Of a stretch of 64,000 nt of DNA, positions 33,761-42,655 are shown one piece after another; the first letter of the stretch is position 1; every line of letters begins with the position of its first letter. The stretch lies in the NCBI GenBank assembly GCA_964587655.1, contig CAZPMT010000008.1, positions 27,893 through 91,892 of the forward strand, written 5' to 3'. A program made the position numbers and the translations under genes. The notes beneath the pieces were generated by a model that worked only from the letters and a program-made list of their open reading frames with translations, ran no database searches and was not told where the DNA came from. Source of the stretch: CAZPMT01 sp964587655 (GTDB lineage Bacteria > Hydrogenedentota > Hydrogenedentia > Hydrogenedentales > SLHB01).

Positions 33761-34296
33761 GTATCGGCATCCTCCTGATCCGCGAAGAGGTCTCCCTGTC
33801 CGCCCGTTTCCTCGATGACCAGTTCTTCTTCGGTTTGGACGCGCCCGTCGCCACGGATGTGGCCGAGTGCGATTCCGCGGGCCTCAAGCACGTGGCCGAG
33901 GAGCAAACGGCGGTGGCACGAGGCCGGATCTTCCTCGCTGCACATGATGGCGATGCGATGCTCCGGCGCGCCCGTTTCGAGACGTTGAATGCCCTCGATG
34001 AACAGAGGCGATTCCGCGAGCCGCTGGTAGATTACGTGGCTATCCGCATCATAGAACGCGGTTTCGACCGGCTGGCCGCCGAGTTCCCGGCCCAAGAAAA
34101 GATATCGAATGCCCGCCGTGGTAAGCGCTTCGCGGAGCGGCTGCTGATCGAAGTGCGACGCATACCTAGCGTATGGCCGCGAGCGGACGTCGACGAGTAC
34201 GTCAATCCGGTGCTTTTTCAGAAGCTCCAGGAAGACGTCCATGGCGTGATTCGAGTGCCCGATCGAGAAGATGCGTCGCTCCGTGTCACCCATCAC
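33697..34296 (-). CDS. DUF488 family protein (first of a tandem pair)
   Basis: The 199-residue protein begins RRIFSIGHSNHAMDVFLELLKKHRIDVLVDVRSRPYARYASHFD and has IAIMCSEEDPASCHRRLLLGHVLEA, the DUF488 core. The C-terminus (EELVIEETGGQGDLFADQEDADTWKRSTQ) is acidic and unconserved and runs over the start of the second DUF488 gene. It starts 26 bases after the glycosyltransferase stop, so it is likely the tail of the sulfate operon transcript. Function is not known for the family. Confidence 0.72.
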   Translation of the reverse strand: MMGDTERRIFSIGHSNHAMDVFLELLKKHRIDVLVDVRSRPYARYASHFDQQPLREALTTAGIRYLFLGRELGGQPVETAFYDADSHVIYQRLAESPLFIEGIQRLETGAPEHRIAIMCSEEDPASCHRRLLLGHVLEARGIALGHIRGDGRVQTEEELVIEETGGQGDLFADQEDADTWKRSTQSVLPRKPPSSSSRP

Positions 34297-34322
34297 TTTT
34301 CAGCCTCTTCCGACTCGCTTCA

Positions 34323-35372
34323 TTATGTCCGCTTGAACGCGGCGAGGGTCTTCCAGGCACATTTCTCCCACGTGTATTCCGCCGCGACCTGGCGCCCGTA
34401 CTTGACGCGGTTGAGGCGCTGTTCGGGCGACTCTTCGATGGCCCACCGGGTCGACGCGACCATCGATGACAAGCTCTCCGGATTGAAGTAGATGGGGGCG
34501 TCGCCGGCCACCTCGGGTATGCCGCCGGTGCGTGAAGTGACGACCGGTACTCCCGCGCGCATCGCTTCGAGGACCGTGATTCCTGAGCCCTCGTGTATGC
34601 CCGGCTGGATAAACACGTCGCAATGCTGGTACAAACCCGCCAGGTACGTGGTGGGGCAGGCCTCGACACGGATCACGCGCGGGCCCCAGTCATCGGGTTC
34701 CGCTTCGCCCGGGGCGCCAGCGACGACCAAATTGTGGGGGACCTCATCTTTGATGATGTCGAACGCCTTGCGAAGGCGGGCTATGTTTCGAAACGGGTGC
34801 GTGCCGCCGACCGCGAGCAGAAACGGCTCCTGGATGGCGCAGTTGTGGGGCTGTCCGAAGGCCGGGTCCACGCCGAGCGGCGCGACGATGACCTTGTTGA
34901 GTGGAATCTCGAGGAGTTCGAGGAACTTCCTTTGCAGGAATTCCGAAGGCGCCACAATCGCCGGCGCGGCGGTACAGATGCGCTTGGCGAGTTTCGGGTT
35001 CGGGGCCGTCCTACGGTTCTCGCGCTGATATTCCTCCTCGAACTTGCGGAGGTCGAGCGTGTACAACACCAACGGAACAGACAAACGTGACGGCGCGGCC
35101 CACAATGACGAGAACACCAAGTCCACACGGCGGCGGCGCACCGCACGGTCGAGTTGCGATTCCGCGCCTCCGAAGACGCCGAATCGAACGGCGCCCTCGA
35201 TACACTCTCGGTCCCAGCCCTCGAATGCGCCGTGGTTGTCCGGATCGGTGAAGATCACAAACTGCGTGTCGGGCTGGAGCTGACGCATCTTCGTGAGCAC
35301 CATGCGGAGGTAGCGGCTCTCGCCGCCACCGTAGCGCACGTCCAGCGTCAGCGCGTTAATTCCTGTAAGCAT
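34323..35372 (-). CDS. GT4-like glycosyltransferase
   Basis: The 349-residue protein has the GT-B fold signs: N-terminal ALTLDVRYGGGESRYLRMVL, middle IVAPSEFLQRKFLELL and LLAVGGTHPFRNIARLRKAF, and in the C-terminal half FIQPGIHEGSGITVLEAMRAGVPVVTSRTGGIPEVAGDAPIYF, with the Ex7E retaining-enzyme motif. It joins sugars from a nucleotide donor, most likely in exopolysaccharide or lipid sugar building. It begins 19 bases after the APS-kinase-like gene and belongs to the same leftward operon as sat, which suggests a sulfated glycan product (inference). Confidence 0.85.
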   Translation of the reverse strand: MLTGINALTLDVRYGGGESRYLRMVLTKMRQLQPDTQFVIFTDPDNHGAFEGWDRECIEGAVRFGVFGGAESQLDRAVRRRRVDLVFSSLWAAPSRLSVPLVLYTLDLRKFEEEYQRENRRTAPNPKLAKRICTAAPAIVAPSEFLQRKFLELLEIPLNKVIVAPLGVDPAFGQPHNCAIQEPFLLAVGGTHPFRNIARLRKAFDIIKDEVPHNLVVAGAPGEAEPDDWGPRVIRVEACPTTYLAGLYQHCDVFIQPGIHEGSGITVLEAMRAGVPVVTSRTGGIPEVAGDAPIYFNPESLSSMVASTRWAIEESPEQRLNRVKYGRQVAAEYTWEKCAWKTLAAFKRT

Positions 35373-35391
35373 CGATGCCGGATCCCGTCAT

Positions 35392-35784
35392 CTATTCAAT
35401 ATAACCCAGATCGGCCAGGCGCTTTCGGATCTGCTCTTCTTCTTCTGGCGAATAGTCGTATGATTCGAGCACAATCACCTTGGCCGCCGCGAGTTCATCG
35501 AGGATCTTTTCAGCCGCGAAGTCGGGCGTATCGTTGGCATCAACCTCGATGTCCACGTGCTCGGCACGCGGTTTGACCTTCGGGTGCGTGACGATGACAA
35601 CAACACCGTTGCGAACAAGAAGCTCGCATGCATGGGCCGCGGCCTTCATGCTGCCGAAGTGCGCTGCCGCCGCGGCGTCCATGTGTTCGACGTTCCTGCC
35701 CATCTCGATGAGGCGGACGGTCAGCACCTTTGCGGTCTCGGCAACGTTCGCGCCGCTCAGATTCACCACGATGCCTTTTTCCAT
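35392..35784 (-). CDS. Degenerate APS-kinase-like protein without P-loop
   Basis: The 130-residue protein keeps the APS kinase pattern in pieces: GIVVNLSGANVAETAKVLTVRLIEMGRNVEHMD matches the nucleotide-binding start, ACELLVRNGVVVIVTHPKVKPRAE matches the middle strand and APS-side turn, and DIEVDANDTPDFAAEKILDEL the C-terminal strand. However GxxxxGKT is replaced by GANVAETA, so ATP-phosphate binding should be lost, and the substrate lid region (with the DVKGLY motif of true enzymes) is missing. Real APS kinases have about 175-200 residues. It sits 17 bases after the phosphodiesterase gene in the sat operon, so it may be a binding or regulatory subunit. Confidence 0.7.
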   Translation of the reverse strand: MEKGIVVNLSGANVAETAKVLTVRLIEMGRNVEHMDAAAAAHFGSMKAAAHACELLVRNGVVVIVTHPKVKPRAEHVDIEVDANDTPDFAAEKILDELAAAKVIVLESYDYSPEEEEQIRKRLADLGYIE

Positions 35785-35801
35785 TATAGCAACCCGGTAT
35801 T

Positions 35802-37190
35802 CTACAGGATTCTTCCAGCCATGTCTTCGGGCTTTGCAATGCCGAACAGGTTGAGGAGCGTTGGGGCGATGTCCAGCAGTCCGGCGTCTTTCACCTCTTC
35901 ACCTCCACGACCGGCGCGATCATCCATGATAAAGATACCGTCGAAATCGTGATTCGCGTCATCGGGCCCGGTGTCGTTTTCAAACGTGTAGACGCCGTCG
36001 AAACCCACCGCGCCCACGGAGCGCCAATCAAGATTGCCGAAGTAGACGATCAAGTCGGGGGCCACGCCATTGACCGTCTCGTACAAGTCACGCGGGCGGA
36101 GGGCCTTGTTTCCCAAGGGTCTTCCGTTGGGGCCGGGCATGGATTCGATCCTCTCGATCATCTCGCTTCGGAAGGCCTCATATTGATCCTGCGGAATGAC
36201 GCCTTCGGGTTCACGCCCGGCTACGTTGAAGAAGATTCGTCCATAGTAACCGCCGGACGCCCATGCGTGCGTCCGCGTCCAATCGATGGAGCAATCCTCG
36301 ATCCGCTTGCGCGCATCCAACGCGTCGTTGACGTACAGAAATCCCTCATTGATGAGCCACTGATTGATGCAGACGCCGCCGAGCATGGCCTTGGCGCCGT
36401 GGTCGGAAACGACGACAACAGCGGTTTCCGGACCGATCCGCGAGAGCAAATCGCCCACGCGGCGGTCCAGCGCCGAGTAGTAGTCGCGGATAACGTTCGC
36501 GTATGGATTACCGGCCTCATACTTTGGATGCGCGGGATCGCAGAACTTCCAGAACCCGTGGTGGAGGCGGTCCACGCCCATCTCAACCATGATGAAGAAG
36601 TCCCATGGCTTCGCGGCCATGAGATGTTCCGCGACGTCAAACCGGTTGTGCATGAGGGCATACACCTGCTCAAGGAGCCAATCCTTGCGTTCCGTGCGGA
36701 AATCCTTCACATCGATAATGTACTCGCCGACGGCCTGCTCGAGCTCGGCTTTCAATGCTTTGGGATAGGTGTAGTCCGCACGCGTATCCGGCGCGAGAAA
36801 ATCCGCCACCATCCAGCCATTGACCGGCGCGACAGGGTAGGTTTGCGGCACGCCAAGCACCACGACCTTCTTTCCGTTGCGAGAAAGGACGTCCCACACG
36901 CGCGGCTCGCGGACGGCCCTCGAGTTCGCCGTGGCCATTCCGTCATATGAGTAGTCTATGCGATTGCGGAAACCATAGAACCCCAGCGTGCCCGGATCTT
37001 TGCCGGACATCATAACGGCCCATGCCGGCGCCGTGATCGGCGGATGGCAACTTCTCAGGCGCCCCCAGCAGCCATCTTCCGAAAGGCGGCGCAGGTTCGG
37101 CAGGTCGAAGCGATTCGCGCCGAACACAAATTGCGGCGTGGCGCAATCCAGTCCGATAACCAGCACACGTTCCACCGGCCGATCCAACAT
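35802..37190 (-). CDS. Type I phosphodiesterase / alkaline phosphatase superfamily protein
   Basis: The 462-residue protein starts at 37190 (MLDRPVERVLVIGLDCATPQFV); its ATG overlaps the sat stop by one base (TGATG) behind AAGGAG. The motif SCHPPITAPAWAVMMSGKDPGTLGFYGF carries the nucleophile threonine of the nucleotide pyrophosphatase/phosphodiesterase superfamily, and VVVVSDHGAKAMLGG and the HGFWKF area supply metal ligands. It may hydrolyse a phosphodiester or sulfate-phosphate compound. Its fixed place after sat points to sulfate activation, for example breaking APS, PAPS or a by-product, but that is inference. Confidence 0.85.
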   Translation of the reverse strand: MLDRPVERVLVIGLDCATPQFVFGANRFDLPNLRRLSEDGCWGRLRSCHPPITAPAWAVMMSGKDPGTLGFYGFRNRIDYSYDGMATANSRAVREPRVWDVLSRNGKKVVVLGVPQTYPVAPVNGWMVADFLAPDTRADYTYPKALKAELEQAVGEYIIDVKDFRTERKDWLLEQVYALMHNRFDVAEHLMAAKPWDFFIMVEMGVDRLHHGFWKFCDPAHPKYEAGNPYANVIRDYYSALDRRVGDLLSRIGPETAVVVVSDHGAKAMLGGVCINQWLINEGFLYVNDALDARKRIEDCSIDWTRTHAWASGGYYGRIFFNVAGREPEGVIPQDQYEAFRSEMIERIESMPGPNGRPLGNKALRPRDLYETVNGVAPDLIVYFGNLDWRSVGAVGFDGVYTFENDTGPDDANHDFDGIFIMDDRAGRGGEEVKDAGLLDIAPTLLNLFGIAKPEDMAGRIL

Positions 37191-38347
37191 CACGCTCCTT
37201 CGTTCTGCGCCCACTGGATAAGCACTTTGGCGACCTCCGGCCGGGTGAACTCGACGGGCGGGATTTCACCGGCCTTGAGCATATCCCGGACCTTCGTGCC
37301 GCTCAGGAACACGTGATGCTCCTTGTCGTGCGGGCAAGTCTTGATGGAGGCCATGTTACCGCAGGCCTTGCAGAAAAAGGAGTGCTCGAAAAACAGCGGA
37401 GTAATGCCGATCTCCGCCGCGGGGAACTTCTCGAATATGTAATGCGCGTCGTAGGAGCCGTAGTAGTTGCCGACACCCGCGTGGTCGCGGCCCACAATGA
37501 AGTGGGTGCACCCATAGTTCTTGCGGATGATGGAATGCATGATGGCCTCCTTCGGCCCGGCGTACCGCATGTTGACGGGCATCAGCGACAGCATCGCATG
37601 ATCCTTCGGGTAGTAGATGTCCAGGATGGTCTTGTAGCAGGCCATGCGCACGTCCCCCGGAATGTCGTCGCTCTTCGTGGTCCCCATCAGCGGGTGCAGC
37701 AAGAGCCCATCGCAGATTTCCATCGCCACCTTCTGGAGGTACTCGTGCGCACGATGCACCGGATTGCGCGTCTGGAACGCGACGATCCGTTTCCAGCCGC
37801 GCGCCTCGAATGCGGCACGCGTCTCGGCCGGCGTCAGGTTGTACTCCTGGAACTCGATCTCGCGCGCTCTCAACACATCCAAGTCGCCGGCCAGGAAAAC
37901 GGGACCCAGCGACATAGTGTACGCCACGCCCGGATGCTTCACGTCCGTCGTGCCGTAGACCTTCTGCGCGAGCTCCGTGCGATCCATATCGAACTTCTCG
38001 GAAAGGCGCAGTATGGCCACAAGCCCGCCCGCGTCATCCTGGATGGCAACTTCCGAACCGGCGCGCAGCCCGTCCGCGTCTTCGCGGCTCACCGCAAGCA
38101 GAATCGGAATCGTCCATGGGACGCCCTCGCGGAGGTACATCGTATCCAGGACCCGCCGCGTTTCGGCCGAGCCCATGAACCCCGTGAGCGGGCTGAAGAT
38201 TCCTTTCGCAATCCCGTCAATATCGAAGGCCGTGTACGTATCCACGGTAAGTCGCGGCAACGATGCCGCCCTTGCCCGGGCTTCGGCTAACGCTTCGCCT
38301 TTCAACAATCGATCAACCAACTGGCCACCGTGCGGCGTGATGCTCAT
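37190..38347 (-). CDS. sat: Sulfate adenylyltransferase (ATP sulfurylase)
   Basis: Makes APS from sulfate and ATP. The 385-residue protein begins MSITPHGGQLVDRLL at 38347 after GAGGAGTAGC. Hallmark motifs are QTRNPVHRAHEYLQK (QxRNPxHxxHE, ATP binding), VGRDHAGVGNYYG (GRDHAG) and FLSGTKVRDML (SGTKxR) with a CKACGNMASIKTCPHDKEHH zinc-binding segment. This is the homo-oligomeric Sat type of about normal length without a kinase fusion. It leads a leftward operon: sat, phosphodiesterase, degenerate APS kinase, glycosyltransferase, two DUF488 genes. No APS reductase is present here, so assimilation or sulfation is more likely than dissimilation. Confidence 0.93.
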   Translation of the reverse strand: MSITPHGGQLVDRLLKGEALAEARARAASLPRLTVDTYTAFDIDGIAKGIFSPLTGFMGSAETRRVLDTMYLREGVPWTIPILLAVSREDADGLRAGSEVAIQDDAGGLVAILRLSEKFDMDRTELAQKVYGTTDVKHPGVAYTMSLGPVFLAGDLDVLRAREIEFQEYNLTPAETRAAFEARGWKRIVAFQTRNPVHRAHEYLQKVAMEICDGLLLHPLMGTTKSDDIPGDVRMACYKTILDIYYPKDHAMLSLMPVNMRYAGPKEAIMHSIIRKNYGCTHFIVGRDHAGVGNYYGSYDAHYIFEKFPAAEIGITPLFFEHSFFCKACGNMASIKTCPHDKEHHVFLSGTKVRDMLKAGEIPPVEFTRPEVAKVLIQWAQNEGA

Positions 38348-38574
38348 TCTTGCTACTCCTCTCTGTGTAACGGGAATCTGCCAACTCTCAGGGGAAAAGC
38401 CCGCGAGGCTCAACCGAAGGCTTGCAGCACCCGAATGGAAGCGTGAATCCACAGAGTCTACCAGTTACCGGCGGATCGGCTCAACTGCGTGACTGCTTCG
38501 GGAAAGCCCCAACTGCTTCTCGGGCCGCCGTTTCCTCTTGAATCCGGCTTCGTGCACGCGGAGACGGGATCTCC

Positions 38575-38580
38575 TATAAT
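38575..38580 (+). promoter_or_regulatory. Possible -10 element of the CoA-transferase gene
   Basis: A perfect TATAAT at 38575-38580 stands 25 bases before the chosen ATG; the hexamer 17 bases upstream (GTGCAC) is a poor -35 match. Confidence 0.3.
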
Positions 38581-38604
38581 GGCCTCGTGGCGGGAAACTG
38601 CACG

Positions 38605-39948
38605 ATGTCGACGGTCATGGAAGCATACAAGAGCAAGCTCATCACGGCGGATGACGCCGCTAGAATGGTCAAGTCACATGACACCGTGGATTACTACGCG
38701 TTTACTGCGTCGTCGCGGTATCTTGACGCGGCGTTGGCGAAACGCGCGAACGAACTGGAAGACGTAACCATACGAAGCGAGTTGCGGATCGGCCCGCCGT
38801 TCGCAACGTTTATGGCGGACCCGGAAGGGCGCGCGTTCATCCTTGACTCATTGTTTACTGGGCCGCTGGAACGCCTGGTGCCCTTGCGGCAGCGAACGTG
38901 GACGCCGGCGAGGCTGTCGTTCTTCGAGTCCCTCTTTGATCGGGGAGAAGCGCGTGTCGATGTCGCATCGTTCATGGTGAGCCCGCCGGACAACGAGGGC
39001 TACCTTTACTTCTGCCCGTCACCGGCGCTCGCCGGAGCGGATGCGCGCGGCGCGACACTGTTCTTCGCGGAGATCAACGAGAACCTGTTTCCGATTCGCG
39101 GTACGGAGAGCCGCCGGATTCACATCTCCGAAGTCAAATATGTGATCGAAGGGGACAGTCCGCCTCTGATACCGGTGCCCAACCCGGTGATTACGCCTGA
39201 AGACGAGGCCATCGCCAACCACGTGCTGCGCGAGGTGTGCGACGGCGCTTGCATGCAGATTGGGTATGGGGCGGTCCCGGAAGCCGTGGCGACGCTTGTT
39301 GCCAACTCAGACTTGAAGGATTTGGGCATTCACACGGAATTCCTGAGCGATGGTATCATGCGCCTTCACAAGGCCGGGAAGATAACCGGTTCCCGGAAGA
39401 CCACGGATCCCGGAAAGATCGTTTCCGGCATTGTCTTCGGTTCAAGCGAGCTGTATGAGTTCGTGCGAACATGTCCGGACCTGCATCTTACCACCTCCTC
39501 CTACGCGAATGACTCGGCCATCATCCAGAAGAACGACAACTCTGTAAGCATCAATGCCTTTCTCGAGATCGATTTGTCGGGGCAGGTCAACGCGGAATCC
39601 ATAGGATTCCGGACCTTGTCCGGCACAGGCGGCCAATTGGACTTCGTCATGGGTTCACAGCAGGCCAAGAACGGAAAGGCGATTCTCTGCGCGTCGTCGA
39701 CCTTCACTAAGAAGGATGGTGGGCGGGGCTCGCGCGTGGTTTCCATGTTGGCGCTGGGTGCAGTGGTGACCACGCCCCGCTCGTGCGTGCAGTACGTCTG
39801 CACGGAGTACGGCATTGTGAACCTGCGCGGGCGCAACTTGTGGGAGCGCGCGGAAGCTCTGATCTCGATTGCCCATCCCGATTTCCGCGACGAACTCATC
39901 AAAGGGGCCGAGGCCATCGGCGTGTGGCGCGGCCGCAACAGGACGTGA
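38605..39948 (+). CDS. Acetyl-CoA hydrolase / 4-hydroxybutyrate CoA-transferase family
   Basis: This about 447-residue protein starts MSTVMEAYKSKLITADDAARMVKSHDTVDY, usual for the family, and has IQIGYGAVPEAVATLV, HTEFLSDGIMRLHKAGKITG and AFLEIDLSGQVNAESIG, followed by SGTGGQLDFVMGS, the CoA-binding GxGGQ-type loop. The catalytic glutamate forms a CoA thioester; the best placed one is in EIDLSGQVNAESIG or FFAEINEN. It moves CoA between carboxylic acids such as acetate and hydroxybutyrate. GTG at 38587 is an alternative start. It stands alone after the sat operon, divergently transcribed. Confidence 0.88.
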   Translation: MSTVMEAYKSKLITADDAARMVKSHDTVDYYAFTASSRYLDAALAKRANELEDVTIRSELRIGPPFATFMADPEGRAFILDSLFTGPLERLVPLRQRTWTPARLSFFESLFDRGEARVDVASFMVSPPDNEGYLYFCPSPALAGADARGATLFFAEINENLFPIRGTESRRIHISEVKYVIEGDSPPLIPVPNPVITPEDEAIANHVLREVCDGACMQIGYGAVPEAVATLVANSDLKDLGIHTEFLSDGIMRLHKAGKITGSRKTTDPGKIVSGIVFGSSELYEFVRTCPDLHLTTSSYANDSAIIQKNDNSVSINAFLEIDLSGQVNAESIGFRTLSGTGGQLDFVMGSQQAKNGKAILCASSTFTKKDGGRGSRVVSMLALGAVVTTPRSCVQYVCTEYGIVNLRGRNLWERAEALISIAHPDFRDELIKGAEAIGVWRGRNRT

Positions 39949-40031
39949 GAGGTTGTGAGGAAATGTGAAAGCGGCGTCCTCGGCCGCCGCTATGATGTAG
40001 TCAAAGTGACTATTGGATGGGAGATCATGTG

Positions 40032-41939
40032 ATGCTGTACGTATCGATGATTGCAGTCCTCGTGCATATGGGCGCCGCGGATGCGCAAGCGGCGCCGGCC
40101 GCCTCGCCGTTCGAGTCGTTGGGAGTGCCCGTGACGCGGGCCGGGCTTATGGGCGTGATTGTCGGCCCAGGGCCCGAGGAGGGATCGGAACGGATCTACT
40201 TCAACTTCCGTCAGGACGGCGGGAAGCTGTTTCTCGTGGCCGTGGACCCGGAAACGGGCAAGGCCAGGCAAATCCAATCGCCGGCCGGCACAGGCGCGTG
40301 GGGATTCATCGTCGGACCGGACAAAAAGATCTACCTGGGCACGCACGAAGGGCCCGACCCGAACGACAGCGGACAGATTCTCGTCTTTGACCCCAAGGAT
40401 CCCGAAAAGGAGATCCGGATTGTGGGACGGCCCTCTCCAACTGAGACGTACATCTGGATGTACACCGTCGGAACGGACGGCAAACTTTATGGGTGCACGT
40501 ACGGCCACGCCAAGCTGGTCTCGTACGATCCTAAGACCGGAGCGCTCGCCGACCTCGGCGTCATGGACGAGTCGCAGATGTACACGCGCAGCATCTGCAC
40601 CGGTCCGGACGGACGCATCTACCTTGGCGTGGGATTCGGTCGCGCGAATGCCGTCGTCTACGACCCGAAGAGCGGTGAGCACAAGTCGATTCTGCCGGAG
40701 ATGTATCGCCAAGATCCCGCGCAGACGCTCGCGTCGGTCTACAGCGGCGTGGACGGCAACGTTCACATCCAGGTAACGAAGATGAAAGAGGGCGAAGGCG
40801 GCGCGCGCAGCCCGCAAAGCGTTACGTTGCTGGTGAAGGGCGATGCCGTCGAGGAGAGCGCGTCTCCGGCCGTGGCGGTGTCTCAACTCACATTGCGCGA
40901 CGGGCGCGTCGTGCGCAACGCCAAACTGGACGGAACGTATGAACTCGTAAAACCCGACGGGGCGGTCGAGAAGCGGTCCTTCGAGTACAAAGGGGCCGGG
41001 GCCGGGATTTTCATGGTGGCGAACGGCCCCTTGGGGCGCATTTACGGAAGCACGGCCATGCCGTGCGAGATGTTCTGGTGCGATCCGGCCACGGGCAAGT
41101 CGGAAAACCCGGGCAACCCGTGCGAGGTCGGCGGCGAGATCTACTCGATGCTCGATCACCACGGAATCCTGTACGCGTGCGCGTATCCGGGATCGTTCCT
41201 GTCGAAATGGGATCCCACCAAGCCGTGGGATTACGGACGCGAGCAAGGAAAGAATCCGCAAGGGTTTGGCCCGCTCGGCCCGGGCCATCTTCGGCCCCGC
41301 GCCATGATCCACGGGCCCGATGAGAAAGTGTTCATCGGAAGCTATCCCGAATACGGGCGGCTCGGCGGATCGCTCGGAGTCTGGGATCCGACGCAGGAGA
41401 AGCTCATCGAGAACTATCATCATCTGGTGAAGAACCAGTCGATTGTCAGCCTTGTTTGCGATTCCAAGACGGGACTCATCTTCGGCGGTTCGTCAACCAC
41501 CGGCGGCGGTGGCGCGACTCCCTCCGAGCCCGAGGCAAAGTTCTTCGCCTTCGACCCGGTGAAGAAAGGCCTGGTACTGGAGGAAGCGCCCGTGCCCGGT
41601 GCCCAGGGTATCCGCAGCATGGCGCTGGCGGGACGCAAGATCTTCGGCATTGCGGGCGAGAACGACCTGTTTGTGTACGACATCGACGCGAAGCAATACG
41701 TGCACAAAGGAAAACTCGCCACGAACCCCGTGCCGGACTGCTGCCTCGGCTTGTGGCAAGACGGAAAGCTCTATGGCCTTTCCAAGAACCAGGTCTTCCG
41801 CCTCGACCCAGAGACGTTTGCGCTAACCATCCTCGCGACATATCCCGGCGAGATCGAGTGCGGCTTCGCCATGGACGCGCACGGAATCTACTTCGGCGAC
41901 CGCGCAACCCTCATGCGATACAACTGGCCTCAACCTTGA
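40032..41939 (+). CDS. Secreted beta-propeller protein of unknown function
   Basis: The start at 40032 is favoured because GGGAG lies just before it and it gives a signal peptide (MLYVSMIAVLVHMGAADAQA). The remaining 615 residues hold repeats with LYxxTYGHAKLVSYDPKTGALADLG, GPDGRIYLGVGFGRANAVVYDPKSGEH, DEKVFIGSYPEYGRLGGSLGVWDPTQEKL and GRKIFGIAGENDLFVYDIDAKQY, a Kelch/YVTN-like multi-blade propeller. No catalytic residues are evident. It may bind or process exported sugars. It begins 84 bases after the CoA transferase and has a GCGGC...GCCGC hairpin (39970-39988) in between. Confidence 0.6.
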   Translation: MLYVSMIAVLVHMGAADAQAAPAASPFESLGVPVTRAGLMGVIVGPGPEEGSERIYFNFRQDGGKLFLVAVDPETGKARQIQSPAGTGAWGFIVGPDKKIYLGTHEGPDPNDSGQILVFDPKDPEKEIRIVGRPSPTETYIWMYTVGTDGKLYGCTYGHAKLVSYDPKTGALADLGVMDESQMYTRSICTGPDGRIYLGVGFGRANAVVYDPKSGEHKSILPEMYRQDPAQTLASVYSGVDGNVHIQVTKMKEGEGGARSPQSVTLLVKGDAVEESASPAVAVSQLTLRDGRVVRNAKLDGTYELVKPDGAVEKRSFEYKGAGAGIFMVANGPLGRIYGSTAMPCEMFWCDPATGKSENPGNPCEVGGEIYSMLDHHGILYACAYPGSFLSKWDPTKPWDYGREQGKNPQGFGPLGPGHLRPRAMIHGPDEKVFIGSYPEYGRLGGSLGVWDPTQEKLIENYHHLVKNQSIVSLVCDSKTGLIFGGSSTTGGGGATPSEPEAKFFAFDPVKKGLVLEEAPVPGAQGIRSMALAGRKIFGIAGENDLFVYDIDAKQYVHKGKLATNPVPDCCLGLWQDGKLYGLSKNQVFRLDPETFALTILATYPGEIECGFAMDAHGIYFGDRATLMRYNWPQP

Positions 41940-42053
41940 TTCGGCGGTTGAACGGAGCGTCTCCGTGTTGTCTTCGCTCTCAAGTCCTTGCGTATTGGAA
42001 AACGATGGCCTGCCGCGATCACATACGCCAGCCGGCCTTCCTCCATCATCTCT

Positions 42054-42395
42054 TCAATAGATGCACGCGTCTAGCACGGACAAGACTTCTTCAAGCATTT
42101 GGCCGGTGGCTTTGCCGATGCGTTTCGCGTTGCGTGTTCGGAAATCGACCGACTTGACTTGTTCGACCATCACGAATCCGGTCAAATGGGGATCGTCCAC
42201 AACGCGGACATGGAATGGAAATCCGCGCTCCGCAGTCGTGAGCGGACAGACGATGGCAAGGCCGGTGTGTCTGTTGAATAGGTTGTTGCTCACAACCAGG
42301 GCCGGGCGTCGGCCCTTCTGCTCGTGTCCGGACTGTGGGTCGAAGGTGAGGGAAACGAAGTCGCCTTTTTGTGGAACGTAGGCCGCCATCACCAA
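42054..42395 (-). CDS. mazF: MazF/PemK-family endoribonuclease toxin
   Basis: The 113-residue protein has the PemK fold sequence: YVPQKGDFVSLTFDPQSGHEQKGRRPALVVSNNLFNRHTGLAIVCPLTT and GFVMVEQVKSVDFRTRNAKRIGKA. GHEQKGRRPALVVS is the toxin's conserved loop with the catalytic arginine, and the threonine in CPLTT fits the second active-site position. MazF proteins cut mRNA at short sequences. The start overlaps the MazE stop by seven bases, so the pair is coupled. The downstream end has no further gene on this strand. Confidence 0.88.
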   Translation of the reverse strand: MVMAAYVPQKGDFVSLTFDPQSGHEQKGRRPALVVSNNLFNRHTGLAIVCPLTTAERGFPFHVRVVDDPHLTGFVMVEQVKSVDFRTRNAKRIGKATGQMLEEVLSVLDACIY

Positions 42396-42637
42396 ACCTC
42401 TCCGCCTTCCGCCTTGCCCCAGTTGACCTCCGCGGCCCTGTAGTTCTTCGGAATGCGCGCCACGAGGTCTTGCAGGCTACGTCCGTTGCGCACGCGCCGT
42501 ACGGGGGCGATGACGATCATGCCGTCTCGCGCGGACACGTCGACGTCGTCGCCGATCGAAATGCGCGCGTCCAGCAGCACCTGTTTCGCGAGACGAAGCC
42601 CTTGGCTGTTACCCCATTTCTGGACTTTGGTGACCAT
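42389..42637 (-). CDS. mazE: MazE-like AbrB-fold antitoxin
   Basis: The 82-residue protein begins MVTKVQKWGNSQGLRLAKQVLLDARISIGDDVDVSARDGMIVIAP, the AbrB/MazE swapped-hairpin DNA-binding domain; the C-terminal half (RSLQDLVARIPKNYRAAEVNWGKAEGGEVW) would wrap around MazF. The ATG at 42637 follows AGGAG. It precedes and overlaps mazF. An inverted repeat overlapping the promoter -10 just upstream fits autorepression by the MazEF complex. Confidence 0.87.
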   Translation of the reverse strand: MVTKVQKWGNSQGLRLAKQVLLDARISIGDDVDVSARDGMIVIAPVRRVRNGRSLQDLVARIPKNYRAAEVNWGKAEGGEVW

Positions 42638-42655
42638 GCGTGAATCTCCTATGTA

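Noticed and set aside
39970..39988. GCGGC hairpin after the CoA-transferase gene as a terminator
   Set aside because: Five-base stem and no T-run; too weak to call.
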